Shown one piece after another: positions 1-7,018 of a stretch of DNA of 34,453 nt. A program made the position numbers and the translations under genes. This stretch comes from Nocardioides sp. (lineage in GTDB: Bacteria > Actinomycetota > Actinomycetes > Propionibacteriales > Nocardioidaceae). The notes below the pieces were generated by a model. The model made no database searches, was not told the origin of the DNA, and saw only the letters and a list, made by a program, of their open reading frames with translations. The stretch is taken from NCBI RefSeq assembly GCF_025965415.1, contig NZ_JAOPWY010000041.1:1-34453 (forward strand), in the 5' to 3' direction. Position 1 is the first letter of the stretch. Each line of letters starts with the position of its first letter.

Positions 1-295
1 TACCGGTGCCCGCGGCTGAAGTGGACCGACCCGGCCACCGGGGCCCGGATCAAGTGGGCCAGGGCCAAGGCGAACCACTACCTGCATGAGGCGCCCGGTG
101 ACCTGGTCCACGTCGACATCAAGAAGCACTCTGCTCGAAGAGTGGGCCTACGCCGTCGAGTACCGATCAGAAGCCGAACGCCTGGCCAGCTACCCGGCCT
201 GGCTCCACGTCTACAATCACCACCGCGGACACACCTCGCTCAAGGGCAAGTCACCCATCGACCTCGTGCCCAACGTGCCCGGACAGAACAGCTAG
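1..295 (+). pseudogene. IS481-type transposase remnant with internal deletion, cut by window edge
   Basis: Frame 1 from base 1 to about 126 reads as the start of a DDE integrase core (ARAKANHYLHEAPGDLVHVDIKK, in part), where VHVDIKK carries the first catalytic Asp. At about 124-134 the sense jumps to frame 2, which reads LLEEWAYAVEYRSEAERLAS and then YNHHRGHTSLKGKSPIDLV, the typical C-terminus of IS481-family transposases, ending at TAG 293-295. The central part with the second Asp and the catalytic Glu (roughly 150-180 residues by family norm) is missing. The protein is therefore dead whatever lies upstream of the window. The family is recognised from the HxDxK and YNHHRxHTxL motifs. It marks the left side of an accessory region. 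Confidence 0.8.
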
Positions 296-667
296 GTCAC
301 CAGGCTGAAGCCACCGCGGCGTCCAGCGATCCCGTTCTGCTGCCAACGGCCGTGGCACATGAACGGCCAGCGCCCGATGCTCAGCGTTCCAGCAGATGTC
401 TGGTGCGACGCGGAACCCGGGACAGGCCTTCACCGCCACCAATCTGCTGATCGCCGACGTCATTGACGGGCCGGCCGCGCTGTGCCACTCGTCGTGATGG
501 CCGCCGGCAACGTGATGGCCGGCGGCCGCGGCGGGGGCGACAGGCCGGGGAGGGACGTCGACCGAGCGAAGAGCCACCTCACGAGGTACTACAAGAGGAT
601 CGGCACGAGGAGCCCTGGGAGCGCGACTGAGCCCTCGCTCCGCCACTAGCCTCGCTAGCCTCGCTGC
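296..667. other. Intergenic debris with one perfect hairpin; no gene seen
   Basis: No reading frame here has a convincing start or family motif, and the longer frames are shadows. One perfect 10-bp inverted repeat lies at 499-508 and 518-527 with a 9-nt loop. The sequence TAGCCTCGC occurs twice in tandem at 647-664. The second copy gives a -10-like TAGCCT at 656-661, six bases before the ATG at 668. The stretch probably holds decayed insertion-sequence flank plus the promoter of the kinase gene. Confidence 0.5.
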
Positions 668-1327
668 ATGCCCACACCGCCCGAGATCTCCTCGCTCGCC
701 GAGCTGGCCGGGCGGGCGACGGCCCTGCTCGACCACCCCGGTCGGGTGGTGCTCGGCATCACCGGGCCGCCGGGTGCCGGCAAGTCCACCCTCACCGAGC
801 AGCTGCTGACCCGGCTGCGCGACGACCTCGGGCCGGACGCGGTCGGGCACCTGCCGATGGACGGCTTCCACCTCGCCGACGTCCAGCTCAAGCGGCTCGG
901 ACGCCGCGAGCGCAAGGGTGCGCCGGACACGTTCGATGTCGATGGCTACGTCGCGGCCCTGCGGCGCCTGCACGACTGTCCCGACCGGACGCTCTTCGTG
1001 CCGGGCTTCGAGCGCGACCTCGAGCAGCCGATCGCCGCGGCGGTCGCGATCCCGCCGTCCGCTCGGTTGGTGCTGACCGAGGGCAACTATGTCCTGCTAC
1101 CCGGCGGCGGTTGGGAGCGTGTCCGCCCCCTGCTGGCCGAGGCGTGGTTCGTGGCGGTCGACGACGACGTACGCCGTCAGCGGCTGGTCCGGCGGCACGA
1201 GGCGTTCGGCAAGTCGCCCGACGCCGCCCGCGACTGGGTGGCGCGCAGCGACGAGGCCAACGCGCGTCTGGTCGCGGCGACGCGCGACCGGGCGGACGTC
1301 GTCGTGCCCCTTCCGCTCGTCGGTTGA
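668..1327 (+). CDS. Nucleoside/uridine kinase-like P-loop kinase
   Basis: A 219-residue soluble protein with a Walker A motif GPPGAGKST at residues 33-41 behind a hydrophobic strand (VVLGIT). MDGFHLADVQLKRLGRR near residue 63 is the substrate-side motif of the uridine kinase/phosphoribulokinase/pantothenate kinase fold. TEGNYVLL (about 138-145) is a Walker B-like strand, and DDDVRRQRLVRRHEAFGKS supplies lid arginines. Family members phosphorylate nucleosides, pantothenate or sugars, and the substrate cannot be told from sequence. A -10-like TAGCCT ends six bases before the ATG and there is no Shine-Dalgarno sequence, so the gene is probably leaderless. It converges on the membrane-protein pseudogene at 1355. 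Confidence 0.85.
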   Translation: MPTPPEISSLAELAGRATALLDHPGRVVLGITGPPGAGKSTLTEQLLTRLRDDLGPDAVGHLPMDGFHLADVQLKRLGRRERKGAPDTFDVDGYVAALRRLHDCPDRTLFVPGFERDLEQPIAAAVAIPPSARLVLTEGNYVLLPGGGWERVRPLLAEAWFVAVDDDVRRQRLVRRHEAFGKSPDAARDWVARSDEANARLVAATRDRADVVVPLPLVG

Positions 1328-1354
1328 GGAGGCAGCGGCCGTCACGACCCTGCC

Positions 1355-1974
1355 TCAGTCGACGCTGACCCGCCGCCGCCCCAGGACTCCCGCGCGGACG
1401 TAGACGATGGTGGTGACGATGTTGAGCAGCACCAGGGTGGCGACGTACATCGCGAGGTTGAGGCCGGGCACCGAGTCGGCCGGGAGCCTGTACGCCATGA
1501 GGACCCGCGCCACGGCGTCGAGCATCGTCCCGATCGCCCAGAGGATGCTGGACGTGCGCCACATCTGTCGGAACCACGGCTCGCGCTCCCACAGCCCCTC
1601 CCAGTCCCCCGGCCAGCCGAGCCGCCCCTCGACCATCGGCTTGGCGAACTGGTAGGCCAGCGGCCGGTCCGCCCAACGCAGGCTGGCCAGGAACCACAGG
1701 CCGACGCCGCTCGTGATGAGCGCGTCCTTCGCGAGGAGAAACCGCTCGTCGCCCGGCAGGAGCGCGATCACGAAGCTGGCGAAGAGCAGGACGGTGAAGA
1801 ACGCCTCGAGCCCGCTCGGGCGCGTGCCCCGGGCCAGCGCGATGCACGCGGGGAGCAGCGACAGGACCGCGCCCCGACGACGAGCGCGGCGTAGACGCTG
1901 ACGCCGAGGTGGCGCATCAGGTAGTAGAGCGCCGTCGACCCCGCGATGCCGAGGACCGGTCGCAGCAGGGTCAC
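1355..1974 (-). pseudogene. VC0807-family membrane protein, frameshifted
   Basis: Translation from GTG 1974-1972 gives MTLLRPVLGIAGSTALYYLM and then a membrane segment. Near 1866-1874 the frame is lost. The continuation VLSLLPACIALARGT and then FLLAKDALITSGVGLWFLAS lies in another frame and runs to TGA at 1355-1357. Restoring one G where GGGGCGCGG now stands would give a continuous product of about 206 residues with several membrane segments and the FLLAKD motif of VC0807-like proteins, whose function is unknown. The GTG overlaps the tetR stop by four bases (GTGA), so the two form one operon and the regulator may control this protein. The one-base loss may be a true mutation or a sequencing slip in a G/C run. 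Confidence 0.75.
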
Positions 1975-2561
1975 GCGTCGGCCCTCGTGGCGCGGTCGAA
2001 CAGCTCGATCAGCTCGGCGGCGTACGCCGTGCAGTCGAGGTCGGGCTCGGCCTGCAACCGGAACGGCACGACCTCGACGGCGCGTTGCACGGTGGTCGCC
2101 ATGACGCCCGCGTCGAAGTCGCGCATCTCGCCCTGTCGCTGGCCGTCCTCGAGGATCCGCTCGAGGTGGCTGGTGTCGCTCGGCGCCGAGGTGCCGCCGT
2201 CCGCGGTTGCGGACATCGCGACCTGGAGCAGCGCGGACATCGGCGCGCGATGGGCATCGGCGTAGGTGACGACGCCCTCGATGTACGCCCTGAGCCTTCC
2301 GCGCGCGGTGGTCTCCGCCATGACCCGCCCGCCGACGTGCTCGCCGATGCCTGTGATCACGTGGTCGACCAGCGCGGTCACGAGGTCGTCCTTGCCGGCG
2401 AAGTGATAGCTGATGAGCCGGGTGCTCGAGAGGCCTGCCTTCTCGGCGATCCGGGCGAACGTCGCCTTGCCGAAGCCCTCCTCGGCGACCAGCGCGATCG
2501 TCGCGTCGAGGATCTGGGCGCGGCGGGCGGTGGAGGTGACCGAGCGTGCGGTTACCTGCAT
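1971..2561 (-). CDS. TetR/AcrR-family transcriptional regulator
   Basis: A 196-residue protein from ATG 2561. The N-terminus RRAQILDATIALVAEEGFGK, then FARIAEKAGLSSTRLISYHF, is a classic TetR helix-turn-helix (residues about 12-58, Tyr-His-Phe at the end of the recognition helix). The rest is the ligand-binding helical domain, whose ligand cannot be predicted. An in-frame extension upstream to 2726 is rejected because it crosses the promoter-like region and has no family sequence. It is translationally coupled (GTGA overlap) to the frameshifted VC0807-type gene, which it probably regulates along with itself. A direct repeat TGAGTAA sits at its start codon and again 20 bp upstream. Confidence 0.92.
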   Translation of the reverse strand: MQVTARSVTSTARRAQILDATIALVAEEGFGKATFARIAEKAGLSSTRLISYHFAGKDDLVTALVDHVITGIGEHVGGRVMAETTARGRLRAYIEGVVTYADAHRAPMSALLQVAMSATADGGTSAPSDTSHLERILEDGQRQGEMRDFDAGVMATTVQRAVEVVPFRLQAEPDLDCTAYAAELIELFDRATRADA

Positions 2562-2587
2562 GAGTAAAGAGTACGTCGGCTGAGTAA
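2561..2587. promoter_or_regulatory. Candidate tetR operator: two TGAGTAA direct repeats
   Basis: TGAGTAA occurs at 2561-2567 and 2581-2587 (plus-strand reading), spaced 20 bp, about two helical turns. The repeats overlap the tetR start codon and the region just upstream. On the minus strand a -10-like TACTCT lies six bases before the ATG. The spacing and position suit an autoregulatory operator, but TetR sites are usually inverted repeats and this one is direct. Confidence 0.35.
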
Positions 2588-2629
2588 GACCAGTCCAGAG
2601 CCTGCGTCCGCGTTCTGGGCGGGGGTCGC

Positions 2630-3631
2630 CTACTTGAGGGGCCGGAGCTCCTGAGTGCGCCCTCCGATGTTGGCCTCGACACCCGGATCTGCAGCAAGGA
2701 GGACGTCCCACGCGGCCCGGTTCCAAGGCGCTGCGTCCAGCCCAGCGCGAGTGAGCCTGACCCGCACGAATGTGTCCCGACCATGACGAGCCGAGACGTC
2801 GGCCTTCACGATCGCGGGCGACTGAGCCAGCGCCTCCTTGGCTGCAAGAAGCACTCGCGCCGCCACCTGCTGGCGAACGTGATGGGCGACCTCCGTCTTG
2901 GCGAGTTTCTTCAGAGTCGGCGTCCCACTCGGTGTGAGGCTCGGTTGGTGGGTGGGGATCGCCTCAGCGCCTGGGACCTGGAGGTCGAACTGCACCTCAC
3001 CCACGCGGTTCGAGCCGACCTCGGCGTTCAGGCCGCGAGCCTCGAGAGCGTTACTAACAGCACCGGCCACAGCCGCTGGCTCGCCGGCGACCAGTGCCGC
3101 CCATACCCGATCAGACTCCGCTTGCCTGACGGAGCGATCCTCAATCCCCGCGGTGAGCAGCCCGAGTGCCTCGGCCTCCGCTTCCGCGCGAGCGCGCTCC
3201 CGCGCCTCCTGCCGAGCGTGCCGATCGAAGCGCCCGACCCCGGCCATGTGCCGACGTTCGGCACGTTTGATCAACACGCTGAACATCGGTACTGGATCTG
3301 CTGCCACAGGACTCGGCGGCGGGACTGGAGCGAACTCGATCCTGTGGATCTGGGCAAGCTCCGCCCACTCCTGCGCGCACTCCTCGACGCGCCGTGCCTT
3401 CTCGGCCTGAGCCGGAGTCATGTTGGGGCGGGCGGCCGTGGAGGTTCGCGTCGACCTCGACGGACTCAGACCGGAGTACGCCGTGATCGGGCCTGCGCCG
3501 GTCGAGATCCCGGAACCGCCGCCGCCCACATGGAGACGGGCGACGCGCGGGCCGACATGGGCGCGAAGCCCACGCGACGAGGTGGAGAGCCGGACTCCCG
3601 GCGCCAGCCTGAAGCTGCTGAACAATCCCAT
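2630..3631 (-). CDS. DUF4236-domain protein
   Basis: A 333-residue protein. The N-terminus (residues 1 to about 55) has the DUF4236 pattern: FRLAPGVRLSTSSRGLRAHV followed by a Gly-rich strand (HVGGGGSGISTGAGPITAYS). The middle (about 75-175) is Arg/Glu/Ala-rich and probably helical or coiled. The C-terminal 120 residues include VKADVSARHGRDTFVRVRLT and match no family I know. DUF4236 proteins have no defined role. The ATG at 3631 overlaps the stop of the preceding gene (ATGA), making it the last gene of a three-gene operon with two excalibur-domain proteins. There is no signal peptide, unlike the first gene. Confidence 0.8.
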   Translation of the reverse strand: MGLFSSFRLAPGVRLSTSSRGLRAHVGPRVARLHVGGGGSGISTGAGPITAYSGLSPSRSTRTSTAARPNMTPAQAEKARRVEECAQEWAELAQIHRIEFAPVPPPSPVAADPVPMFSVLIKRAERRHMAGVGRFDRHARQEARERARAEAEAEALGLLTAGIEDRSVRQAESDRVWAALVAGEPAAVAGAVSNALEARGLNAEVGSNRVGEVQFDLQVPGAEAIPTHQPSLTPSGTPTLKKLAKTEVAHHVRQQVAARVLLAAKEALAQSPAIVKADVSARHGRDTFVRVRLTRAGLDAAPWNRAAWDVLLAADPGVEANIGGRTQELRPLK

Positions 3632-4212
3632 CAGGACTCGCAGACGATGCCGTCGCCATCGCGATCGTCGTACCAGTCGTACTCGGGATCCTGGCCCTGG
3701 TAGTAGGGCCCGTATCCGGCGTCGTTGGCCTCATAGCAGTAGGAGAACTGCGGATCGGTCGCGGTCGAAGTCGCGGCCAGGGGCGCGATCGCCGATGTGC
3801 TGGGCGCAGCCGCCGCTGCAGCCTGACGCTTGGCGGTGGCCACCGCCGCGGCTGCCTTCCTATGCTCGACGCGCCGTGTCTTGGCGACCGCTGCCTGCAC
3901 AGCTCTCTTCTGGGCCTTGACCGCAGCCTTGACCGCTGCCTTGGACTCCTTCGCGGTCTCCTCGCGGAGATCGCGCAACTGGTCACTGAGGTCATCCCTT
4001 GATGCGATCGCCTCATCCAGCTCGCTCTGGACCTCGGACATGCCGGTGGAGTCGTCGGCCGCGGCGGGGTCCCCGCCGTCCGAACCACCTCCGACAACCC
4101 CGACCAGCAGTCCAACTACCCCAGCGACCACTCCCACCTTCAACCTCGACCAGAACGGCTTCGACCCGGCGGGGTAGTAGCCCGGGTACTTGTCCAAGCC
4201 AGGAGTGCTCAT
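3631..4212 (-). CDS. Membrane-anchored coiled-coil protein with C-terminal excalibur domain
   Basis: A 193-residue protein from ATG 4212. Residues about 20-42 (VGVVAGVVGLLVGVVGGG) form one membrane segment after a short cytosolic N-terminus. Residues about 60-145 are a charged, Ala/Lys-rich probable coiled coil, and the Ala/Lys stretch is repetitive. The C-terminus YDWYDDRDGDGIVCES is an excalibur calcium-binding motif (DxDxDGxxCE), with a partner Cys in SYCYEAND. The domain is therefore probably presented outside the cell on a stalk. The start was chosen because ATG overlaps the upstream TGA as ATGA; the longer frame upstream runs antisense through the first excalibur gene. Confidence 0.82.
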   Translation of the reverse strand: MSTPGLDKYPGYYPAGSKPFWSRLKVGVVAGVVGLLVGVVGGGSDGGDPAAADDSTGMSEVQSELDEAIASRDDLSDQLRDLREETAKESKAAVKAAVKAQKRAVQAAVAKTRRVEHRKAAAAVATAKRQAAAAAAPSTSAIAPLAATSTATDPQFSYCYEANDAGYGPYYQGQDPEYDWYDDRDGDGIVCES

Positions 4213-4490
4213 GCCTTCTCGCAGGCGATGCCGTCGCCGTCCCGGTCGAGCCCCCGGTTCGCCCGCATCGCGGTGTTGTACAGCGCAGTGTCTCGGCGGA
4301 AGTTGGTGACCGGTGTCCCCGAGGTGTGGTCGCGGGCGTTGGCCCGACCTACACCATGCGGCAGCCGATTGTTGACCACAGCGCAGTTCTGCCATTGGGC
4401 CGGAACGGCAGCCTCTGCTGGAACCGAGAGCACCAGTGCCGGTGCCGTGATGACGATGCAGGCGATGGCGCCCATGAAACTTCTACGCAT
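4209..4490 (-). CDS. Secreted excalibur-domain protein
   Basis: A 93-residue protein with a Sec signal peptide (MRRSFMGAIACIVITAPALV, cleavage likely after AEA near residue 27) and an excalibur calcium-binding domain over the last 30 residues ending RGLDRDGDGIACEKA. The conserved Cys pair (NCAVVNN and IACEK) probably forms a disulfide. It is the first gene of the overlapping operon, with AAGGGGG about eight bases before the ATG. Excalibur domains occur in cell-surface and nuclease-like proteins of Gram-positive bacteria, and their precise role here is unknown. Confidence 0.88.
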   Translation of the reverse strand: MRRSFMGAIACIVITAPALVLSVPAEAAVPAQWQNCAVVNNRLPHGVGRANARDHTSGTPVTNFRRDTALYNTAMRANRGLDRDGDGIACEKA

Positions 4491-4627
4491 GACGTAGCCC
4501 CCTTAGATCAACCACAAGCATGCGCCGCTGGACTCGTAGTGTCTGGGGAACGACCCAAGAGGGCGCGAAACTTGCAGGTCAGGCACCGCCGCGTTCCACT
4601 GCCGAAGAAATCGGACATGATGCGCGA

Positions 4628-5278
4628 GTGCGCATCGGGACCTGGAACATCGCGGGCCGCTGGTCCGAGCACCACCGGGCCCTGCTGGTCGAGGCGGATT
4701 GCGACGTCTGGCTCCTGACCGAGGTCAACGAGCGCACGTCCCTCCCGGGCTACGCGCTGCACCTGTCGCAATCACTGATGGCACCGCGCAGACGATGGGC
4801 GGGGATCGCCAGCCGCCTGCTGATGGCCTCCTCTCCCGACCCGCATCCCGCGAGCGCCCAGGTGAGCATCGGAGCGACGACGTACGTCAGCTCGATCCTG
4901 CCGTGGCGCTCGTGCGGATCAGACTCGCCATGGGTCGGGGACCGTCACGTCGACAAGACCTCGAACGCCGTGGACGACCTGCTGCTCCGTCTCCGCGTCG
5001 CGGACTCACTGGTCTGGGGAGGCGACTGGAACCACGCCCTCGTCGGCAAGGAGTACGCCGGCTCAATCGGCGGTCGTCGGGCGATCCTGGCGGCCCTCGA
5101 GTCCCTCGGCCTGGAGGCGACAACGGCAGTGCTGCCCCACCGCACCGAGGGACTGTTCACCATCGACCACCTGGCCGTTCCGGCCGGGCTCCCGTCGCGG
5201 GCGTGGCGGATCGTCGCTTCGCACGAGGGCAAGCGGCTCTCCGACCACGACGCGTACGTCGTCGAGGTCAGCCTGTAA
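4628..5278 (+). CDS. Endonuclease/exonuclease/phosphatase (EEP) family protein
   Basis: From GTG 4628 the product is 216 residues and starts directly with VRIGTWNIAGRW, the first strand and catalytic Asn of the EEP fold. LLTEV carries the metal-binding Glu, WGGDWNHAL the DxN pair and LSDHDAYVVEV the catalytic SDH. The full active-site set is therefore present. It may act on DNA, RNA or phosphoesters, and the substrate is not predictable. An in-frame ATG at 4520 would add 36 residues without family similarity, and neither start has a strong Shine-Dalgarno sequence. No signal peptide is seen. It converges with the helicase remnant nine bases downstream, and its promoter region lies back to back with the excalibur operon. 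Confidence 0.85.
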   Translation: MRIGTWNIAGRWSEHHRALLVEADCDVWLLTEVNERTSLPGYALHLSQSLMAPRRRWAGIASRLLMASSPDPHPASAQVSIGATTYVSSILPWRSCGSDSPWVGDRHVDKTSNAVDDLLLRLRVADSLVWGGDWNHALVGKEYAGSIGGRRAILAALESLGLEATTAVLPHRTEGLFTIDHLAVPAGLPSRAWRIVASHEGKRLSDHDAYVVEVSL

Positions 5279-5287
5279 GACCCGCCG

Positions 5288-5778
5288 TCAGGCGATGCCG
5301 AGACGCCTCGCCACGTCGCCGCCCGCGACCCGGCGTACGGTCTCCTGATCCCCCACCACCACGAGCTCGTCGGTGGCGCGGGACATCCCGACGTAGAGGC
5401 GTTCACGGGCACGGTCGCGAGAACCGTCCTCGTTGAGGCAGAGCACGACGGCCCGGCGTTCGAGTCCCTTGCAGCCGAGCACGTGGCCGTAGAAGACGTC
5501 ATCGTCCCAATAGGTGCGCCAGTAGCCCTCTTGGTCGTGGAAGTCGGTGCGCTCGACCTGGACGGGGTGGCGGTGGCCGGTGGTCAGCAGGGCGACGTTG
5601 CGCGGCTCCCAGCCGGCGGCGAGCAGCGCATCAACCGCGTCGTCGGCGGCCTCGAGTGCGTCGTCCTGCGGTGACGGCACGAAACGGACGCTCGGGCCGT
5701 CTCCGCCGCGGGAGTACATCCGGCTCGGTGCGAGCGGCCCGAAGGACTCGTGGATCTGGCGGGTGTTGCGGAGGCACC
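5288..5778 (-). pseudogene. C-terminal fragment of a UvrD/Rep-like (SF1) helicase
   Basis: From about 5778 to TGA at 5288 the minus strand encodes about 163 residues starting LRNTRQIHESFGPL. It includes FYGHVLGCKGLERRAVVLCL (helicase motif V region) and RERLYVGMSRATDELVVVG (motif VI, with the ATP-sensing Arg). Everything before RNTRQI (Walker A, DExx and motifs Ia-IV) is missing, and upstream sequence to 5897 makes no sense in any frame. It is therefore the end of a truncated helicase gene and not a start-to-stop gene. It lies downstream of the CBASS-like operon on the same strand. SF1 helicases are common in defence islands, so it may be the scar of a neighbouring system. Confidence 0.8.
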
Positions 5779-5897
5779 TTCTCGGCCGACACGGGCAAGA
5801 TCCGGCGTCGTCGTGCCGCATGTTGGTGACCCGCCTCCTGGGGCTCGACCGTGCTTTGCCAGCAAACGTGGACGCCCGCGGACGACCGCGAGTGGCG

Positions 5898-6473
5898 CTA
5901 GGTCTCAGACACGAACCAGCGTCGCCACCATGGCGTGAGCGCGCGACGCATCTCGAACAGGACCGTCTTCTTCGCCTGATCCGAGCGCGTGCGCTCGTAC
6001 GCCTTGCCGAGCGGTACGTCACGGTTGCGCTTGGTGGGCTTGCCCTTCCAGGCGGCAGTCATCTGCGGCCCGGCGTCCCGCAACGCGGCCGCGACGAAGT
6101 CCTCATACGCCCGCGCGGTCCTGTCCGGTGCGTGCAGCCGCAGGAGGCCGCAGTAGTAGTTGTGGCGGCTCTTCACGTCGCTGAGGTACGCGGTGATCTC
6201 GGCGCGCTGCTGGTGCGATCCGTCGCTGCGGCGAATCCGGTACGGACCCTCGAGGTAGTCCTCCACCGAGCGGAGAGCCTCCGCGAACATGGCGGACTGC
6301 CGCTCCCGACGTGCAGCCGCCTGCGTCGACGCGAAGGTCAGCACCGCCACCAAGATGGTGACGGCTGCGCCGAGCCCGGCCGCGATGAGGGTGGTGCCCT
6401 CGTCCCAGCCTAAGTTCTCGAAGAGCCCTTCCTTCGGATTGGCCGCGGCCGCGACCACGAACCACCGGGTCAT
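5898..6473 (-). CDS. Single-pass membrane protein, candidate CBASS effector
   Basis: A 191-residue protein from ATG 6473. One clear membrane helix spans residues about 26-49 (TTLIAAGLGAAVTILVAVLT). It is followed by a basic stretch (AARRERQ) placing the C-terminal 140 residues in the cytosol, and that part is helical and rich in Arg, Tyr and Trp. I recognise no enzyme motif. The ATG overlaps the E2 gene's TGA (ATGA), so it is the last gene of the three-gene operon. In CBASS this slot holds the effector, and membrane effectors are thought to damage the inner membrane when a cyclic nucleotide binds. The effector role is inferred from position and topology only. Confidence 0.7.
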   Translation of the reverse strand: MTRWFVVAAAANPKEGLFENLGWDEGTTLIAAGLGAAVTILVAVLTFASTQAAARRERQSAMFAEALRSVEDYLEGPYRIRRSDGSHQQRAEITAYLSDVKSRHNYYCGLLRLHAPDRTARAYEDFVAAALRDAGPQMTAAWKGKPTKRNRDVPLGKAYERTRSDQAKKTVLFEMRRALTPWWRRWFVSET

Positions 6474-7018
6474 GACGCCCTCCTGGTCGGGAACCCGTGC
6501 GGCGCCTCGGCGCCGAGCCACCTGCCGCGCGGATGCCCACCGGTGAGACGCCAGTAGTGCTCGAAGAACAGGTGGTCACGGACCAGGTTCAGCAGGGGCA
6601 GCAGGCCGTCGTCGGCCGTCCACTGCTGCTCGGCCGGGCTCCACGGCCACCACAGGCACAGCGCGTCGTCCGGCATCCGGTGCGGGGAGACCGCACCGCA
6701 GTCGGCCCACACACGTGGGTAGTTCGGCGGCGTGATGCCGTAGGTGTCGTACGGCGGGTTCTCGAAGAAGACCACGGTGACCGGGATCGGGTCGGGTCGA
6801 CCGGGCACGTCGAGGCCGTCGTGGTGGTAGGCCAGCCAGCCGGTCGAGTCGCGCCAGGACACGCCGATGCCCTGCTCCCGTCGGATGTGCCGGTGGTGTT
6901 CACGGTGGATGCCGCGTTCGAGGTACAGCTGCCACGCCGGCCGGGCGCCGTACCAGAGCCCCGGGCGGGCGGGGGTGACCCGCCCGCCCGGGGACGCGGA
7001 GGTGTCTACAGCCCCCAC
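6470..7018 (-). CDS. Stand-alone E2-like (ubiquitin-conjugating fold) protein of CBASS type
   Basis: A 182-residue protein. SPHRMPDDALCLWWP (residues 111-125) matches the active-site loop of bacterial E2-like proteins, with His113 and candidate catalytic Cys121. It is followed by TADDGLLPLLNLVRDHLFFE and WLGAEAPHG (168-175), the usual C-terminal motif of the family. No E1/ThiF domain and no JAB peptidase are encoded nearby, so this is the E2-only form. In type II CBASS the E2 joins the C-terminus of the nucleotidyltransferase to a target and raises cyclase activity. The GTG at 7018 overlaps the cyclase gene by 13 bases and no later in-frame start precedes the conserved core. The first 20 codons lie in a perfect 15-bp hairpin. 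Confidence 0.8.
   Translation of the reverse strand: MGAVDTSASPGGRVTPARPGLWYGARPAWQLYLERGIHREHHRHIRREQGIGVSWRDSTGWLAYHHDGLDVPGRPDPIPVTVVFFENPPYDTYGITPPNYPRVWADCGAVSPHRMPDDALCLWWPWSPAEQQWTADDGLLPLLNLVRDHLFFEHYWRLTGGHPRGRWLGAEAPHGFPTRRAS
6959..6993. repeat. Perfect 15-bp GC hairpin at the cyclase/E2 junction
   Basis: The arms 6959-6973 and 6979-6993 are exact reverse complements made only of G and C, with a five-base loop (GGTGA on the plus strand). The hairpin lies 13 bases after the cyclase stop codon and inside codons 9-20 of the E2 gene. In the mRNA it could pause ribosomes or polymerase and set the ratio of cyclase to E2. There is no U-tract, so a simple terminator is less likely. Confidence 0.75.

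Noticed and set aside
251..973. 240-codon minus-strand frame over the IS remnant and kinase start
   Set aside because: Antisense to the kinase and through decayed sequence, with no motif.
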